Part shown: positions 12,901-24,131 of the stretch, in pieces
How positions within the stretch are numbered: position 1 is the first letter of the stretch
How the letters are laid out: every line of letters begins with the position of its first letter
Assembly: GCF_010183535.1 (NCBI RefSeq)
Contig: NC_071333.1
Span: 10,476,587-10,540,586, forward strand
Direction of reading: 5' to 3'
Source: Caenorhabditis remanei
Lineage: Eukaryota; Nematoda; Chromadorea; Rhabditida; Rhabditidae
DNA length: 64,000 nt
Translations under genes and position numbers: made by a program
Notes under the pieces: model-generated
Told to the model about the DNA's origin: nothing
The model's database searches: none
The model's input: only the letters and a program-made list of their open reading frames with translations

Positions 12901-14080
12901 TTAGCATTGTTAATGTTGACAGCAGCTCTGATGCAAGCCCACATGAACTTGTATTCCGAGATTTCTTCTCTTGCATTAATCTTTGCATGAACGTTATCTG
13001 CAATCAGATTGGTAATAAATAGAAACAGTGAAAGTATCAACCGATTAAAGCTTCCTTATCTAGAACATCGAAGTTCATCATCTCAGTGGTATAACGAATA
13101 CGGAACTCTCTGTATTCTCTGCGATTAATCAATCCGATAAAAGAGCAAATGAGCCATCTGTCGCTCGGTTTGTGTTCCTCAACCATCGTCTTCTCTCCTT
13201 GCTGCTGGAGAAAATCATGTCTCCACTCGTCGTACTGCCTAGAAATCATCAATACTCAAAACATCGTAACAGTCTGAGCAGTTTACCATTCTTTTGGCTT
13301 TTCAATTTGTTTTCCAAAGAGAAGAGATTGCTGACGGGCGCGATACACGCTCTCCAATCTTGTACATGGCTTCGAACTTGTAAGTTTGTTGCTGAACAGC
13401 CAATCGTATCCAGGCATTAAGTTCTGAAATGTAAATGTTTAGAATATTTATAATAAAGATTCTGCAAGTAAACCCCTTGCAAAAGATCTCTTCGTTGGCC
13501 GGTAACGCGCTTATATCCCTCACGAAATCCTTGTCCGTCTTTATGTGGCCTTGGAGCTGACCATCTGAATATCAATACTTGCTGAATTATAACTAAATTT
13601 AAAAATTCTTACGCGTTAGTTCCAGAGAAGTTACGATATTCGAATTCTCCAAGAAGCGCAGTTTCGGACAAGTACTCGTTGATGAGATTGATTGCACACT
13701 GCCAGTTCATTTTTCCTTGAGATCTCTCATATCCTTGATAAATTTTCATGAGATACTCCATTCTTGCGAGAACCAAATCGTCAGCAATTTCTGTAACAGA
13801 TGCTTATAAAACCTCCAATTGTTCTTAAGTTTTCAACTCACTTATGATAACATTTCTGTTGAGATTGGTGCGCATGTAATATGTGATATAGGTGTTGTGA
13901 TTGTTTGCGGTGAACCGCCACTCTTGGGACATCCCATTTCCAAGATCGAGAAGACAAGCGGCAAACGACACGGTTCTCTGAAATTAGAATCATTTGAAAA
14001 CTTGTTCATTGGGAACTTCATACGTTCAATTGTTCCTCGCTTGCGTCCTCTATGACCAACATGTCCCAGTTGGCGGACAT
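9950..14080 (-). CDS. Unrecognised 1169-aa protein with a long Lys/Glu-rich central region
   Basis: Fourteen exons in coding order: 14080-14024, 13977-13842, 13790-13613, 13564-13474, 13423-13287, 13238-13042, 12997-12820, 12773-12678, 12633-11035, 10980-10798, 10751-10606, 10560-10315, 10262-10182, 10134-9950. The sum is 1170 codons including stop. The ATG was chosen because its exon begins only 34 bases upstream after TTAATTACAG; an upstream coding extension cannot be excluded, since the frame stays open to the acceptor. Residues 1-357 look folded, with many aromatic residues (FYRYFNKTLHYQTKIP). Residues 357-889 come from one exon and are highly charged, with an Asn/Gly/Lys run (GNRSNNNKKNGGNKKNNGG) and degenerate DASKKENE-type repeats. 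The C-terminal 280 residues again look helical (FRRLKFIYDK... VKKRLKTFMNVYIF). No signal peptide or membrane span. Family not recognised. Confidence 0.75.
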
Positions 14081-17020
14081 GACGGCCCGCCGATGTTTCG
14101 ATGCCCTTCTTGGCCTGTAATTAACAAATGAGAAAATGTTTCATTAAAGACAAGCCGTTTTCCAAGTTTTAAAAACAAAGCCGCAGAGAATTATGGTTTA
14201 TTTTGAAAATACAACTAATTGCTCAACGCACGTTGATTAGTATTACAACACTCGTTTCTTTTATAACTAGGACATTTATTCATATATGCAAACATCTAGA
14301 CATTAGGCGCGATTACTGCTTTGTGAGAATGCAGAAGGGAAAGAAACGAAAGGAACCCGGAGAAAAGTGCACGAAAGCAGCAGGTCGATAGAAAGAGGAA
14401 TGAAGAAAAACGAGGAAAAAAGAGAGCTTGACGGCGTGATACGGACGGTTCATAGCCGCGATGCAGCCGCTTCGCTGTCCATAAATTTCCTCCTGTTGGT
14501 GTTCAATTCTGTGCCCGCCGGAGGGAAAAGAAAAGAAGGGAAGCGAGGAACAATCGGTGTGATAAAAACAATATTGATGAAAACGAAATTTTATAGTTTT
14601 GTCTCTGACACGTTGAATAAAGACGGACGGAGAAAAAGAGATTCCAAATCGACATCGATTGGAATTTCGAAGTGAATAATGAGTCGAGAAAGTCGATTTG
14701 AGTTTGGTGAGATTACTCAAAATTAATGGAGCCGGAGCAAGTTGCGAAACACGAACTAACACTTGGATTAGAAAAATCCATGTAAAGATCGTGTCAGAAA
14801 GGTTTTTCTTTTAGAGATCTGGAACAATCTTACTGAAAATGAAAACAGAAAGCTTAAGGTCTGAATTTCATCACAACAGCGCTTTTAGGATTCTCATCAA
14901 AAGTTGGTGCAGAGCCTTAAAAAATTAATGTGCCAGAAAGAATTAGAACAAGGTAATAAACTCTAAAAATCAGAAAAACACTATACGAACTTTTTCTCAA
15001 TTTTTTTTCTCAAAAATAGCTGTTCAAGTTTTACTAGAATAACCACGAGAATAATTTAAATCTTGTTACTCGCTCAAAAACAAAAAAGTCCGCAACGAAA
15101 GTGTGCAAACACAATACATCACATTTGGCGCCAACTGTCTCAGCATTTTTTGTTCTAGGGTATTTGTAGGAATTTTGTGACTTGTTACGCAATGAAAAAG
15201 AACGGTTTGGTACAAATAAAACATGATCAGTGATGACAGAACTTCTTAAATACGAAAACTTGGTAAAATGATATCAATTAGATGGTATCATAGAGATTTC
15301 AATTGAAAAATGTAATTGGAGAATAAGAGAGAAGATAGTATCTTAACCAGTTTTATTTTTTAAAAAGAAATTCTAAATTTTGGCGAGAATTTAGATGGAA
15401 AAGTTCGAAAAATCAAAATGAAAAGGGTTGTCGTTTTTAGTTCAGTGAAGTTGCCTAGGAGATTTTGTGTCTATTCTGCTTTCATACACATTCATCCTGA
15501 CATTTTCGAGAAAAGAGAAGAAAATGCAGTTTTCAAAAGGATGCTAAACCTTTGCGGTTTTAAATAAAAGGAATCGCAAAAGGAAGTGATAATCTGCAAA
15601 ATCAATCAATCAGGTTTGAAGAAAAGATATGTATCTTGCGTGCATTTGGGATGAAACCAGAAGAAAAATTTATGAAGACAGTGTTTACTAAAACAAATAC
15701 GTTCCAACCTTGTATTTTAAATTTTTTAAACAATAATGATGAGGTTTTCGAGCATATGTTATTGTTTTTATAGAAAAAAATCTGAGTAAAATTTCTCATT
15801 GAAATAAGAATATAATTTTTTCTTTAATATTCTGTTGTGACTCAATAATTCAAAACAAATTTACATAATTTCTTGTTTTCAAGAATCGGTGTTTTCGGAA
15901 AAGAAAGACATTGCACTTCTGTCGAATTCATGAGAACACATTATGTTATTTTCAAAAATGAAAATTTGCATAACAAAAATTATAGTTAATTGAGTTTTTG
16001 ACAGTCTTGATTTTTGGTCATATATTCCTATTCTGTCTAACCAGAAAACACATTTTCAGAATAGAAAACAGTCACAGAGATTATAATATACAATTTAGTC
16101 AAACACTGAAAACAGAGATAATGTCTAATAACAGAAACACTGAAAACAAAACTATCGACGGTGAAAACTAAAAAAAATATTTTGTGTACCCGTTGTAGGA
16201 GAAAAACAGCTTGAAGATATTGATGATTCCTCTAACCTCATTAGACAAGGACATTATCTAAATTTCTAACAAACTGAAACTTTAAATATCAGAAATGGAA
16301 TGTTCAATTCTCCTCAGAAATGCAGTCAAAAATCTGTCGACTAATCTAATCCGTGCGATTTTTCTTTTAATTAAGAAAAGTAGAGAGATAGGTGCAAGAC
16401 ACCAAATCTCATTTCAGAGACTTATGTTTTTCAATTTCACAAATGTAAATCTGGGATTTGTCATGATGGAGGAAAGGACACAACTTGGAATTCGCCGCGA
16501 TATAAGCTAGGGGCTTTGCTAAGCGACTAAAAAGTGAAAGGTTAAAACGAGAAGAGGTCATGAACAACTTCCGGATGGAAATATAAGCACTGCTTAGGAA
16601 CATTATGCAGAGAATTTGTGTACGTGATATTCCTGCAGTTTGCATCAAAGTGCCCGATGATAAGCCCTCGTCTGCTTCACTCTAATTTAGAAATTCGATA
16701 ACTCCCTCTTATGTTGCCATTTCTTAGAGCACAATCTATAAAATATTCTTTGAGCCTCGTGAACTCGTGATTTTTCCACACACTCGATAGTAAAATGCCG
16801 ATTGTTGGCTTATGACCGAAAACGCTGAGTCTTCAATTTTCCCGATATTCTTTGCTAAATGTACAAAATGACCAGAGAAACATATGTAAGGTCTTCCGAT
16901 AGCGAAAAAGTGGGCTGGGTCTTGAGCGAGTGAATGTGTTCTCGATAAGAGTTCTTCTACAGTAACCCCTTTCGAAACCAAGTTGCTTCATTCTCGTTTC
17001 AGGTGCTACACGGAGCAAGT
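14081..17020. other. Intergenic region between divergent genes
   Basis: About 2.9 kb with the promoters of the minus gene ending at 9950 and of the first transporter gene. A GC-rich patch at 14330-14560 is open in two frames, but neither run starts with an ATG giving a spliceable exon, so I read it as promoter or 5' flanking DNA. The segment 14760-16700 is AT-rich and featureless to me. No tRNA or ncRNA was recognised. Confidence 0.5.
16944..16950 (+). promoter_or_regulatory. GATA site upstream of transporter 1
   Basis: GATAAGA within GTTCTCGATAAGAG, 77 bases before the ATG at 17021. It is one of four such sites at similar distance in the array. GATA factors of the ELT-2 type drive intestinal genes in Caenorhabditis; a role here is inferred from position and recurrence. 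Confidence 0.5.
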
Positions 17021-19436
17021 ATGAAATTCTCAATACCTCCGAATTTGCTATACATGTTATTTTGCTTTCTTCTAATGGATCTTATAAATCAAATCACGCA
17101 ACTGACATTTCCAACACTGGCGGAGACTATCAATGTTATGAATAATCACACACTAATTTCTCACTATGGTATTGATCCAACACCTGCCAAGTAAGTATAT
17201 CTGATATGGACTAGAACTGTAAAGAACTTATTATTTGTTTCAGTATAGCATTTTTGAACTCAATAATAACCTCTTCGACTACAGTAGGCATGATATTCTC
17301 TCTATTCGTTTTTGTGCCAATGGCAGAAACAAAAGGACGCAAGTATACAGTAATCTACTTTCGGTATGAATAAAACTCATGAACAAGCTATTGAAATAGT
17401 GTTTTCAGATTCATAATTACCTTGGGAACATCTCTTTGTCACCTCATGTCAGCCTTGTTCCAGTCTACTGAGCTTTTTGTTCTTGGCCAAATCCTGAATG
17501 GTCTTCAGCTGCCACTTCGAATGTTTGTGACCATGTTGTACATTACGGAGTGTGCTCCCGATAAATATAGAGGTACATATGTTGAAATAGTTACAACAAC
17601 GACTATTTCAACGTGAGTTTTTCAGGTTTTGCCTCTTCTGCACTCATCTTCTCTGACGTTATCGGACAACTAATAATGTACGTTGACACTTTTTGTTTAC
17701 ATGTTTATTCTTTCTCCAAGTTTCATTTTCCCGCGCTGCAAAATTGAGTGTTGATAACAGATGATCAGAAATGTAGCTTGCAAAATGTCGCCTTGTGGTT
17801 TTGTTAACTTTCAGAATGTAGTGATAAAATATTTAAATTGGCAAAGTCATGAAAACCATAACTGACAAGATTGCAGGTTTTCGGTTGCAACTCCGAATTT
17901 GCTCGGAAAAGAGAATACATGGTTTATCTTCCCATTAACTGTACTGATAAGGTAAAAATTGAACGTCGAGTCCAAAAAACGTCTGATAATTTATAGTTCG
18001 ATCGGAAATTTTGCGATGGCTGCCCGGCTACCAGAATCTCCAAAATGGTTGGTCAGACGGAACAGAATGGATGAAGCAGCGCGGTCCATTGAATTCTATC
18101 ACGGGGAAAATTGTTGTTTGAGTAAGATTGAATAAGAAGAAGAAAAGAAGTTGAGATTACACTACCCACTGATTTAGATGACGTGATGACATCTTTCATC
18201 AAGGAGAAGAATCTGACAAAGGAAGATAGAATCTCTCTTCGACAAGTATGGGAAAATGACACTATGCGAGAAGCTCTAAAAGTACTTTGTGCTGTCTCAC
18301 TATTTCTGATTCTGGACTCAGGAGCCGTTCAGGGAACATACACAGTTCTTTTGCACAAAACAGCTGGGTTTACTGTTCAAGAAGTAACATCTAGTGGTTA
18401 TTTGAAAATAGAAAGCATATGAAATTTCAGACAATGAACATCAAACTTATTCTTGCTGTTGCCTTTTTTCCAACCCGATTTGTTGGAACCTACATTATCG
18501 AAGCACTGGGAAGAAGGCCAGTCATGTTCATTGCAGGCGTAATTGTGTAAGTAAACAGCCCTGTTTCTACGCAAAAGTTCAGAATTGTACTTCAGATACT
18601 CAAAAACCTGGCTCATGCTTGCAACACAGTTTGTTATCTTCTTTACCGGACCAAGTTTGTTGACAAAAATTATGTGTAAGTCAAAGAAAACAAAGACAGT
18701 GTGAATAAATTATTTCCTGTAGATGTCTCCGTTGAATGCTTGGCAGATTCAACATTGGCAACTGGTGTGGCTTCTCTTGGAGTGCTCTTTATTGCTGAAC
18801 TATTTCCTCCATCTGCAAGAACATCAGTTGCACAAGTAAGTACAGTTTTATGATAACTCTTTTGCTGACATAATCTATTTGCAGGCATTGATTCTTGTGA
18901 CAATGGTGATCAATCTACCCATCATCGCCGCTTTCCCAATATTTTACTCGCTCTTTGAACCTGGTTATTTCTTTATTCATGTCTTCAGTCAAATTTTCTT
19001 TGGGTCCTACTTGTATAAGTATGTTGGGAGAGAAGTTTGTAGACGATAACATGATTTCCTTTCAGACATATGCCGGAAACTAAGGGACGCGCAGTTTATG
19101 ATATCATTGAGTCTATGGACCAAGAAGTCGCTTCAAGGGTAAGATTTGCAGGATTTCTTATCTAAACATGCACTTTCCTATATTTCAGACCGCCTCATTC
19201 ATTGAAGAGAAAACTCCATTGGTCCGAAAGAGAGTAAGTTATACTCGTCACCACGAGTTATCATATCGTGTAATCTTTTCAGTCAAGTACTCTCGCCTTC
19301 AAACGTAACAGTATTCTCAATACTTCTCGTACACGGGTGAGTGCATTTTGATAAAGATCAAAATAATTGTAACTTTCTCTTTTTCCAGGCACTAACCTTT
19401 GATCACGGGTTGATTCCACGGAAAGTGGATTGCTGA
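17021..19436 (+). CDS. Major facilitator transporter 1 (sugar/organic-ion porter type, 524 aa)
   Basis: Fifteen exons: 17021-17190, 17244-17363, 17409-17572, 17626-17677, 17877-17951, 17997-18121, 18178-18383, 18431-18546, 18596-18675, 18723-18835, 18885-19018, 19066-19138, 19189-19233, 19283-19336, 19389-19436. The ATG lies 18 bases after CTCGTTTCAG, a likely SL1 site. The protein has the signatures of the SLC2/SLC22-like superfamily: AETKGRK near residue 84, ECAPDKYRG near 143, PESPKWL near 206, the loop motif EALGRRP near 327, ELFPPSART near 396 and PETKGR near 456. About twelve hydrophobic segments lie between them. It should move a small solute across the plasma membrane; the substrate cannot be read. 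It is the only member of the array lacking the intron that follows the WENDTxRE segment in the other three. Family assignment is firm. Confidence 0.9.
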
Positions 19437-19796
19437 TAACGGTGATACTTGCTTGCTTCAATGCACTTTTTGTACATATTGTTACAACATTTGAGCTAAT
19501 GAAGTTTCTCTTTCACAGTTACCCGGATCATTCTAGAAAATGAAACAACATTCGGTTCAAACCAACAACGGTCGGTTCAAAAACCTAATAAGTCACAATG
19601 AAAAAAAAGAGTTACTCTGACGGAGAAAACGGATGAGCTGATTGAAAAAAAAACATGATATTTGGTTTCAAAACGTTTCAGCAGGAAATAACAGAAGATG
19701 ATTTTATCAAAAGGTTCAGGTGTGACCTAATAAACTCAAGATAAGAAATTTGCCATCACACTTCAATTGTTGCAAAATTTTGAAAAAGAAAAAAAA
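19437..19796. other. Intergenic region, transporters 1 and 2
   Basis: 360 bases. AATAAA at 19729-19734 is the only good polyadenylation signal for transporter 1. A GATAAGA (19740-19746) follows almost at once and precedes the ATG of transporter 2. The two functions are therefore packed within 70 bases. An acceptor-like ACGTTTCAG ends at about 19680. Confidence 0.5.
19740..19746 (+). promoter_or_regulatory. GATA site upstream of transporter 2
   Basis: GATAAGA, 57 bases before the ATG at 19797, in the context CTCAAGATAAGAAATT. The flanks match the sites of the other three genes less well. Confidence 0.45.
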
Positions 19797-22088
19797 ATGC
19801 AATTTTCCGTTCCTCATAACTTACTTTTTCTTCTTTTTTGTTTTTTATTACTGGATATTCTTGATGAAATTCTATTGAACACATTCTCCACACTCGCCGA
19901 AGTTGTGGGTAAAATGAATAACAACACTCTTGTAAATCATTTTGGTATTGAACCAACGGATGCTAGGTAATATATTTTCACAATGTTCCACCGGCCTTAA
20001 CTATGACTTGCAGTGTTTCTTTTTTAACTTCTATGGTTACCGTATCACTCACAATCGGAACTGCGGTATCACTTTTCTGCCTGTTTCCAATTGCTGAAAC
20101 TAAAGGGAGAAAATTTGTTACTGTATATTGCAGGTATGATAAATGTTTGTAAAGATCATGGTGATATACTTGTTTTCAGAATTTCCTTATTGTTCATTGC
20201 TGCTGTTTGCCAAATTTTGTCGTTCTTTTTTCGAGCATCTGAATTTTTTCTACTCGCTCAGTTTATTATCGGCATGGGACACCCACTGCGAACGTTTATC
20301 ACTATTTTCTACGTTACCGAATGCTCTCCAGATAAAAATCGAGGTTTGTTTCTTTTTCATAGAAGAAGTAAACAGATAGAATTTGAGGGTTTGCAAGTAC
20401 CGTTCTCATTTTTTCTACTGTAATTGGCAGGATGCTATTGTGAGTTTATTTTACTATTAGTGACTGATAGTCAATGTAAGTAGCACAGATATACTTTTTA
20501 TAGGTATTCCTTGGGATCTCCTGGTTTTTTCGGGAGTGAAAACTCATGGTTTGTCTTTCCCGTGTTTGTTGCAATCAGGTATACAAAAAAATTAGCATAA
20601 ACAGGCCAAATTGGTATTTAGCTCTATCGTGATGCTGCTGGTGACAGTTAAGTTACCAGATTCTCCGAAATGGCTGGTTTATCAAAATAGAATCGATGAG
20701 GCTAGGACGTCTATTCAATATTATCACGGATCTGGATGTTCCATCGGTTTTTTCTTTGTGAAGAATGGTTCAATAAGCACAAATAATTTCAGATAAAGTT
20801 ATTCGATCCTTCACAAAAGAGAAAAACTTAACAATCGAAGCAAAAATCTCATTTCGACAAGCGATGGGAGATGAAACTCTCCGAGAAGTGAGTTGAATGT
20901 TTTCGTTTTTCTCAACCTGTACATATTTTTCAGGCCATAGGCATTCTTCTTTTTCTCACTCTCTTCTTCCTTCTGGATTCTACTAGTACTCAGGCCGTTT
21001 ATACAGTCTCACTTCATAAAGGTGCTGGTTTTACTGTGCAAGAAGTGAGTCTGAATCTTGAATTTGAAATAATGTGTGTTTTCGCAGACAATGAACATAA
21101 GTTTGATTCTGACAATTGTATTTTTCCCTACCAAATTCATTGGCACATATATTATAGATGCTTTGGGAAGAAGACCTGTCATGTTTCTTGCCGGTGTCAT
21201 TTGGTAATGTTTTTTTTCTAATGTATTTAGTTTCATAATGTCTTTATCAGCTTTGGAAAGTCAATACTAATGGTGATAACACAGGTCGTGATTTATTTTG
21301 TGGGGCAGAGCTTACTCACCAAGATAATGTGTGAGTTCTCAATATTCAATCAACTTGTAACAAGCGCACTTTAGATGTGGCCGTTGAATGTCTCACAGGC
21401 TCCATACCGGCTACCGGAGTTACATCATTACATGTACTTTTCATTTCGGAACTGTTTCCGCCATCTGCAAGAACTTCCGTTGCTCAAGTGAGTTCACAAA
21501 TGAACAACGCACAGGTTTTCAATTCTACAGGTCATGATTATCATAGCAATGATAATTGATACACCGTTGCTAGCCATGTTTCCTTTTGTATACTCCTATT
21601 TTCCTCCAGGGTTTTTTGTTCCATTCGCAATTTCTCAAGTGATATGCGGAATTTATTTGTACAGGTTAGTCTGATTTTGATTTGAACAATATCGAAAAGG
21701 TTGTTTAAGACATATGCCTGAAACTAGTGGTCGTGCAGTTTGTGACATTATTGAATCGATGGAAAAAACAGTGACGTCGAGGGTGAACCTAAAAATATTT
21801 GTTTTATAATGTTCCATTTTCTTCAGGCCCACTCACTGTTATTGGATGAGAAAACACCACTTATCAGAGATAGAGTTCGTTATCTTTTTCTCACTAAATG
21901 TCAATCAGAATTGAACTTGAAATTGATCTTTCAGGCACAAACGTTGACAACAAAAAGAAACAGCATACTCAACTCTTCTCGTACACGGGTAATAGTGCAT
22001 TCTGATTAGAAATAATGAAGTATTCTCTCTTTTACAGGCTTCAACATTCGACCAAAGACTGCTCCCACACAACATTCACATATATTAG
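19797..22088 (+). CDS. Major facilitator transporter 2 (526 aa)
   Basis: Sixteen exons: 19797-19966, 20014-20133, 20180-20343, 20388-20439, 20504-20578, 20622-20746, 20793-20887, 20934-21044, 21088-21203, 21251-21330, 21375-21487, 21531-21664, 21710-21782, 21827-21874, 21935-21988, 22038-22088. Most exon lengths equal those of transporter 1. Family motifs are AETKGRK, ECSPDKNRG, DALGRRP and ELFPPSART. Two are altered: PDSPKWL instead of PESPKWL, and PETSGR instead of PETKGR at the end of the C-terminal half. No reading frame is broken, so it is probably functional with changed gating or specificity. The fourth exon uses an unusual acceptor, AATTTGAG. No strong trans-splice acceptor lies directly before the ATG. 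Confidence 0.88.
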
Positions 22089-22525
22089 CTCACACGCACG
22101 GACTAATCTCAATCGGAAGTTGGGAACCCGAATTCGGTCAGACAAATGTACATAAACTAATTGTTTTGTTTTGCAAAAGACAGAAATATGTTATAAAGAC
22201 AGAAATGTGTTATATGTTGTTGTCGTTGTTATTTTTCAAAAAATGAATATCTTAAAAAGGAAAAACGTTACGTCTTCTAACAGAAAAACTTCACGATATA
22301 TCAAAACATGGTTACAACGTAAACTTACATTGAACATGAAGGAGAACTGTAATATTTTTTCTGACACCCATTTTATATCTGATGTGGTCATATTGTTGCG
22401 GTTTTTCTTCTTGATCTTATCGAATTCTGCGTGATGTTCAGAAGTCTTCTTGAAGTTAGAATAGTCTTCTTGATGTTCAAGATTGTCTTCTTAATGTTCA
22501 GAATTGTCTTCTTGAAGTTAAAATA

Positions 22526-22648
22526 GTCTTCTTGATGTTCAAAAGTGTCTTCTTGAAGAGTGGATAGTCTTCTTGATGTTCAAAAGTGTCTTCTTGAAGA
22601 GTGGATAGTCTTCTTGATGTTCAAAAGTGTCTTCTTGAAGAGTGGATA
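22526..22648. repeat. 41-bp minisatellite, three identical units
   Basis: Three identical 41-bp units start at 22526, 22567 and 22608. Each is made of two related halves that both begin GTCTTCTTGA. Degenerate half-units extend from about 22440 to 22720, so the array grew from a roughly 20-bp element. It is non-coding, 350 bases past the stop of transporter 2. Confidence 0.9.
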
Positions 22649-24069
22649 GTCTTCTTGATATTAATCTGTGTGATGTATGAAAATTCTTCGTGATGTTGTC
22701 TATATTCTTCTTGATGCGTATTGCCATGTCCGTAGTGTTTAAAAATTTTGCAGACGTGAACGGATCTATGTGATTTATGAATTTTGGCAAAATTCTGAGA
22801 ATCTGCCCTCAACCTACAACCATTAAAAGACTCTCGATCTTCACTCTATAATGACACGCTGCAATTTCCGAGCATCTAAAGTTGACCGCAAAATCATTCA
22901 TGACAGGAACTACTGATAAAACATTTGCATTTGATTGCACTATTGTTTTTCATGAATTTCTGATCAAGCAATGTAAGGTGCATCACCGGAAGTGAAGAAA
23001 AAAGGGATCCTGGAATGATAATCGGTGTATCGTTTTCAAACATTTTATGAGAATGAACGGCTCAATAGGCAAATAATGGTCCCAACCGCAAAGAACGATC
23101 CCAAAAAATAAAAGAACGGACCCAAGGAATTGAATGGTCCCAACCGCAAAGAATGGTTCGCATCTTGTACGGTTGATGATGTTAATCAATATCTTTATTA
23201 TTTCAACTATGTAATAAAAAGTTTTCTATAATTTTCCTTTGTTCTCCCTTCTACAATTCCATTTTTCCATTTATGTTAAAATCTATGTTGGAATGAAAAC
23301 TGAACTTTCCAACAAAAATTCAAGCGGAGATGGAAACCTGCACTCTCACCACTTTTTCCGCGGCTAAAAGTGCATTCCGATAAAAAAATTCAATACAAAT
23401 TCACGTATTTCACCGCTCAGAACTAGGAATTTGTTAAGAACATTGACTACCAAACAAAACGGAAAACTCAATCAATCGATCTAGAATATTTGTCAATCCT
23501 GTACGTACGCATTTTAGTTCAACAAATTGAAAGTGTTTAGTTCTACAAATAAATGCTATGAAACGAAATGTTTTTAATTACTCTGTGAGTTATCGTAACA
23601 TTCTTTCGGCTTCTCTGTCTCTCTTTCTCTTAAAGATATGCAGAAAAACGTGCGTTTGTAAAAGTCACGCGGTCATTTTACGGTGGAACAGAAATGATTT
23701 TTGCCCTTAAACATGTAGAACATTTTGATTTTGAGCTGTCCATTTTCTCACATTTCTTTGCTTTATCAGGAAATCATTTTGACAGGTGTTGCCGATAAAG
23801 AAAGTGCACTTGGTTGTGTTTTGATGGATTTTTTGTTTTTCATGTAACACTGATCTGAAGAAAACGACTTCAAAATCATTTCAAGGAAAACTGAACAAAA
23901 GTTTCTACAAAGCACTCAAAAGGAATAAGATGAATGTCAATTTTGGTGAACACGTCAGTTTGTCACATTTTTCGCAACATATGTTTCAAAACTATGAAAC
24001 ACTTTTTCTGTATTCTGATTAACGTAGTCTGATAAAACGTGGGATGAAACCTAAATGACCTCCGTTCTT

Positions 24070-24076
24070 GATAAGA
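24070..24076 (+). promoter_or_regulatory. GATA site upstream of transporter 3
   Basis: GATAAGA within GTTCTTGATAAGAG, 62 bases before the ATG at 24132. Thirteen of fourteen bases match the site of transporter 1. Confidence 0.5.
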
Positions 24077-24131
24077 GTTTTTTGGCAGCTGCTCTTCTCA
24101 TTCTTAAACGCACTTCACAAGACTCTGCAAG

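Larger units (their letters stand above)
22089..24131. other. Intergenic region, transporters 2 and 3
   Basis: About 2 kb. It holds the minisatellite at 22440-22720 and, further on, two copies of a short block ATGGTCCCAACCGCAAAGAA near 23078 and 23130. The remainder is AT-rich with no exon chain. The promoter of transporter 3 should lie at its right end. Confidence 0.5.

Noticed and set aside
14313..14762. 149-codon minus-strand frame upstream of the 1169-aa gene
   Set aside because: It begins at GTG, has poor amino acid composition, and the opposite strand is equally open; probably promoter DNA.
22539..22812. Minus-strand frames with repeated SRRHF/QEDTFEHQ text
   Set aside because: They are translations of the minisatellite, with no start or splice context.
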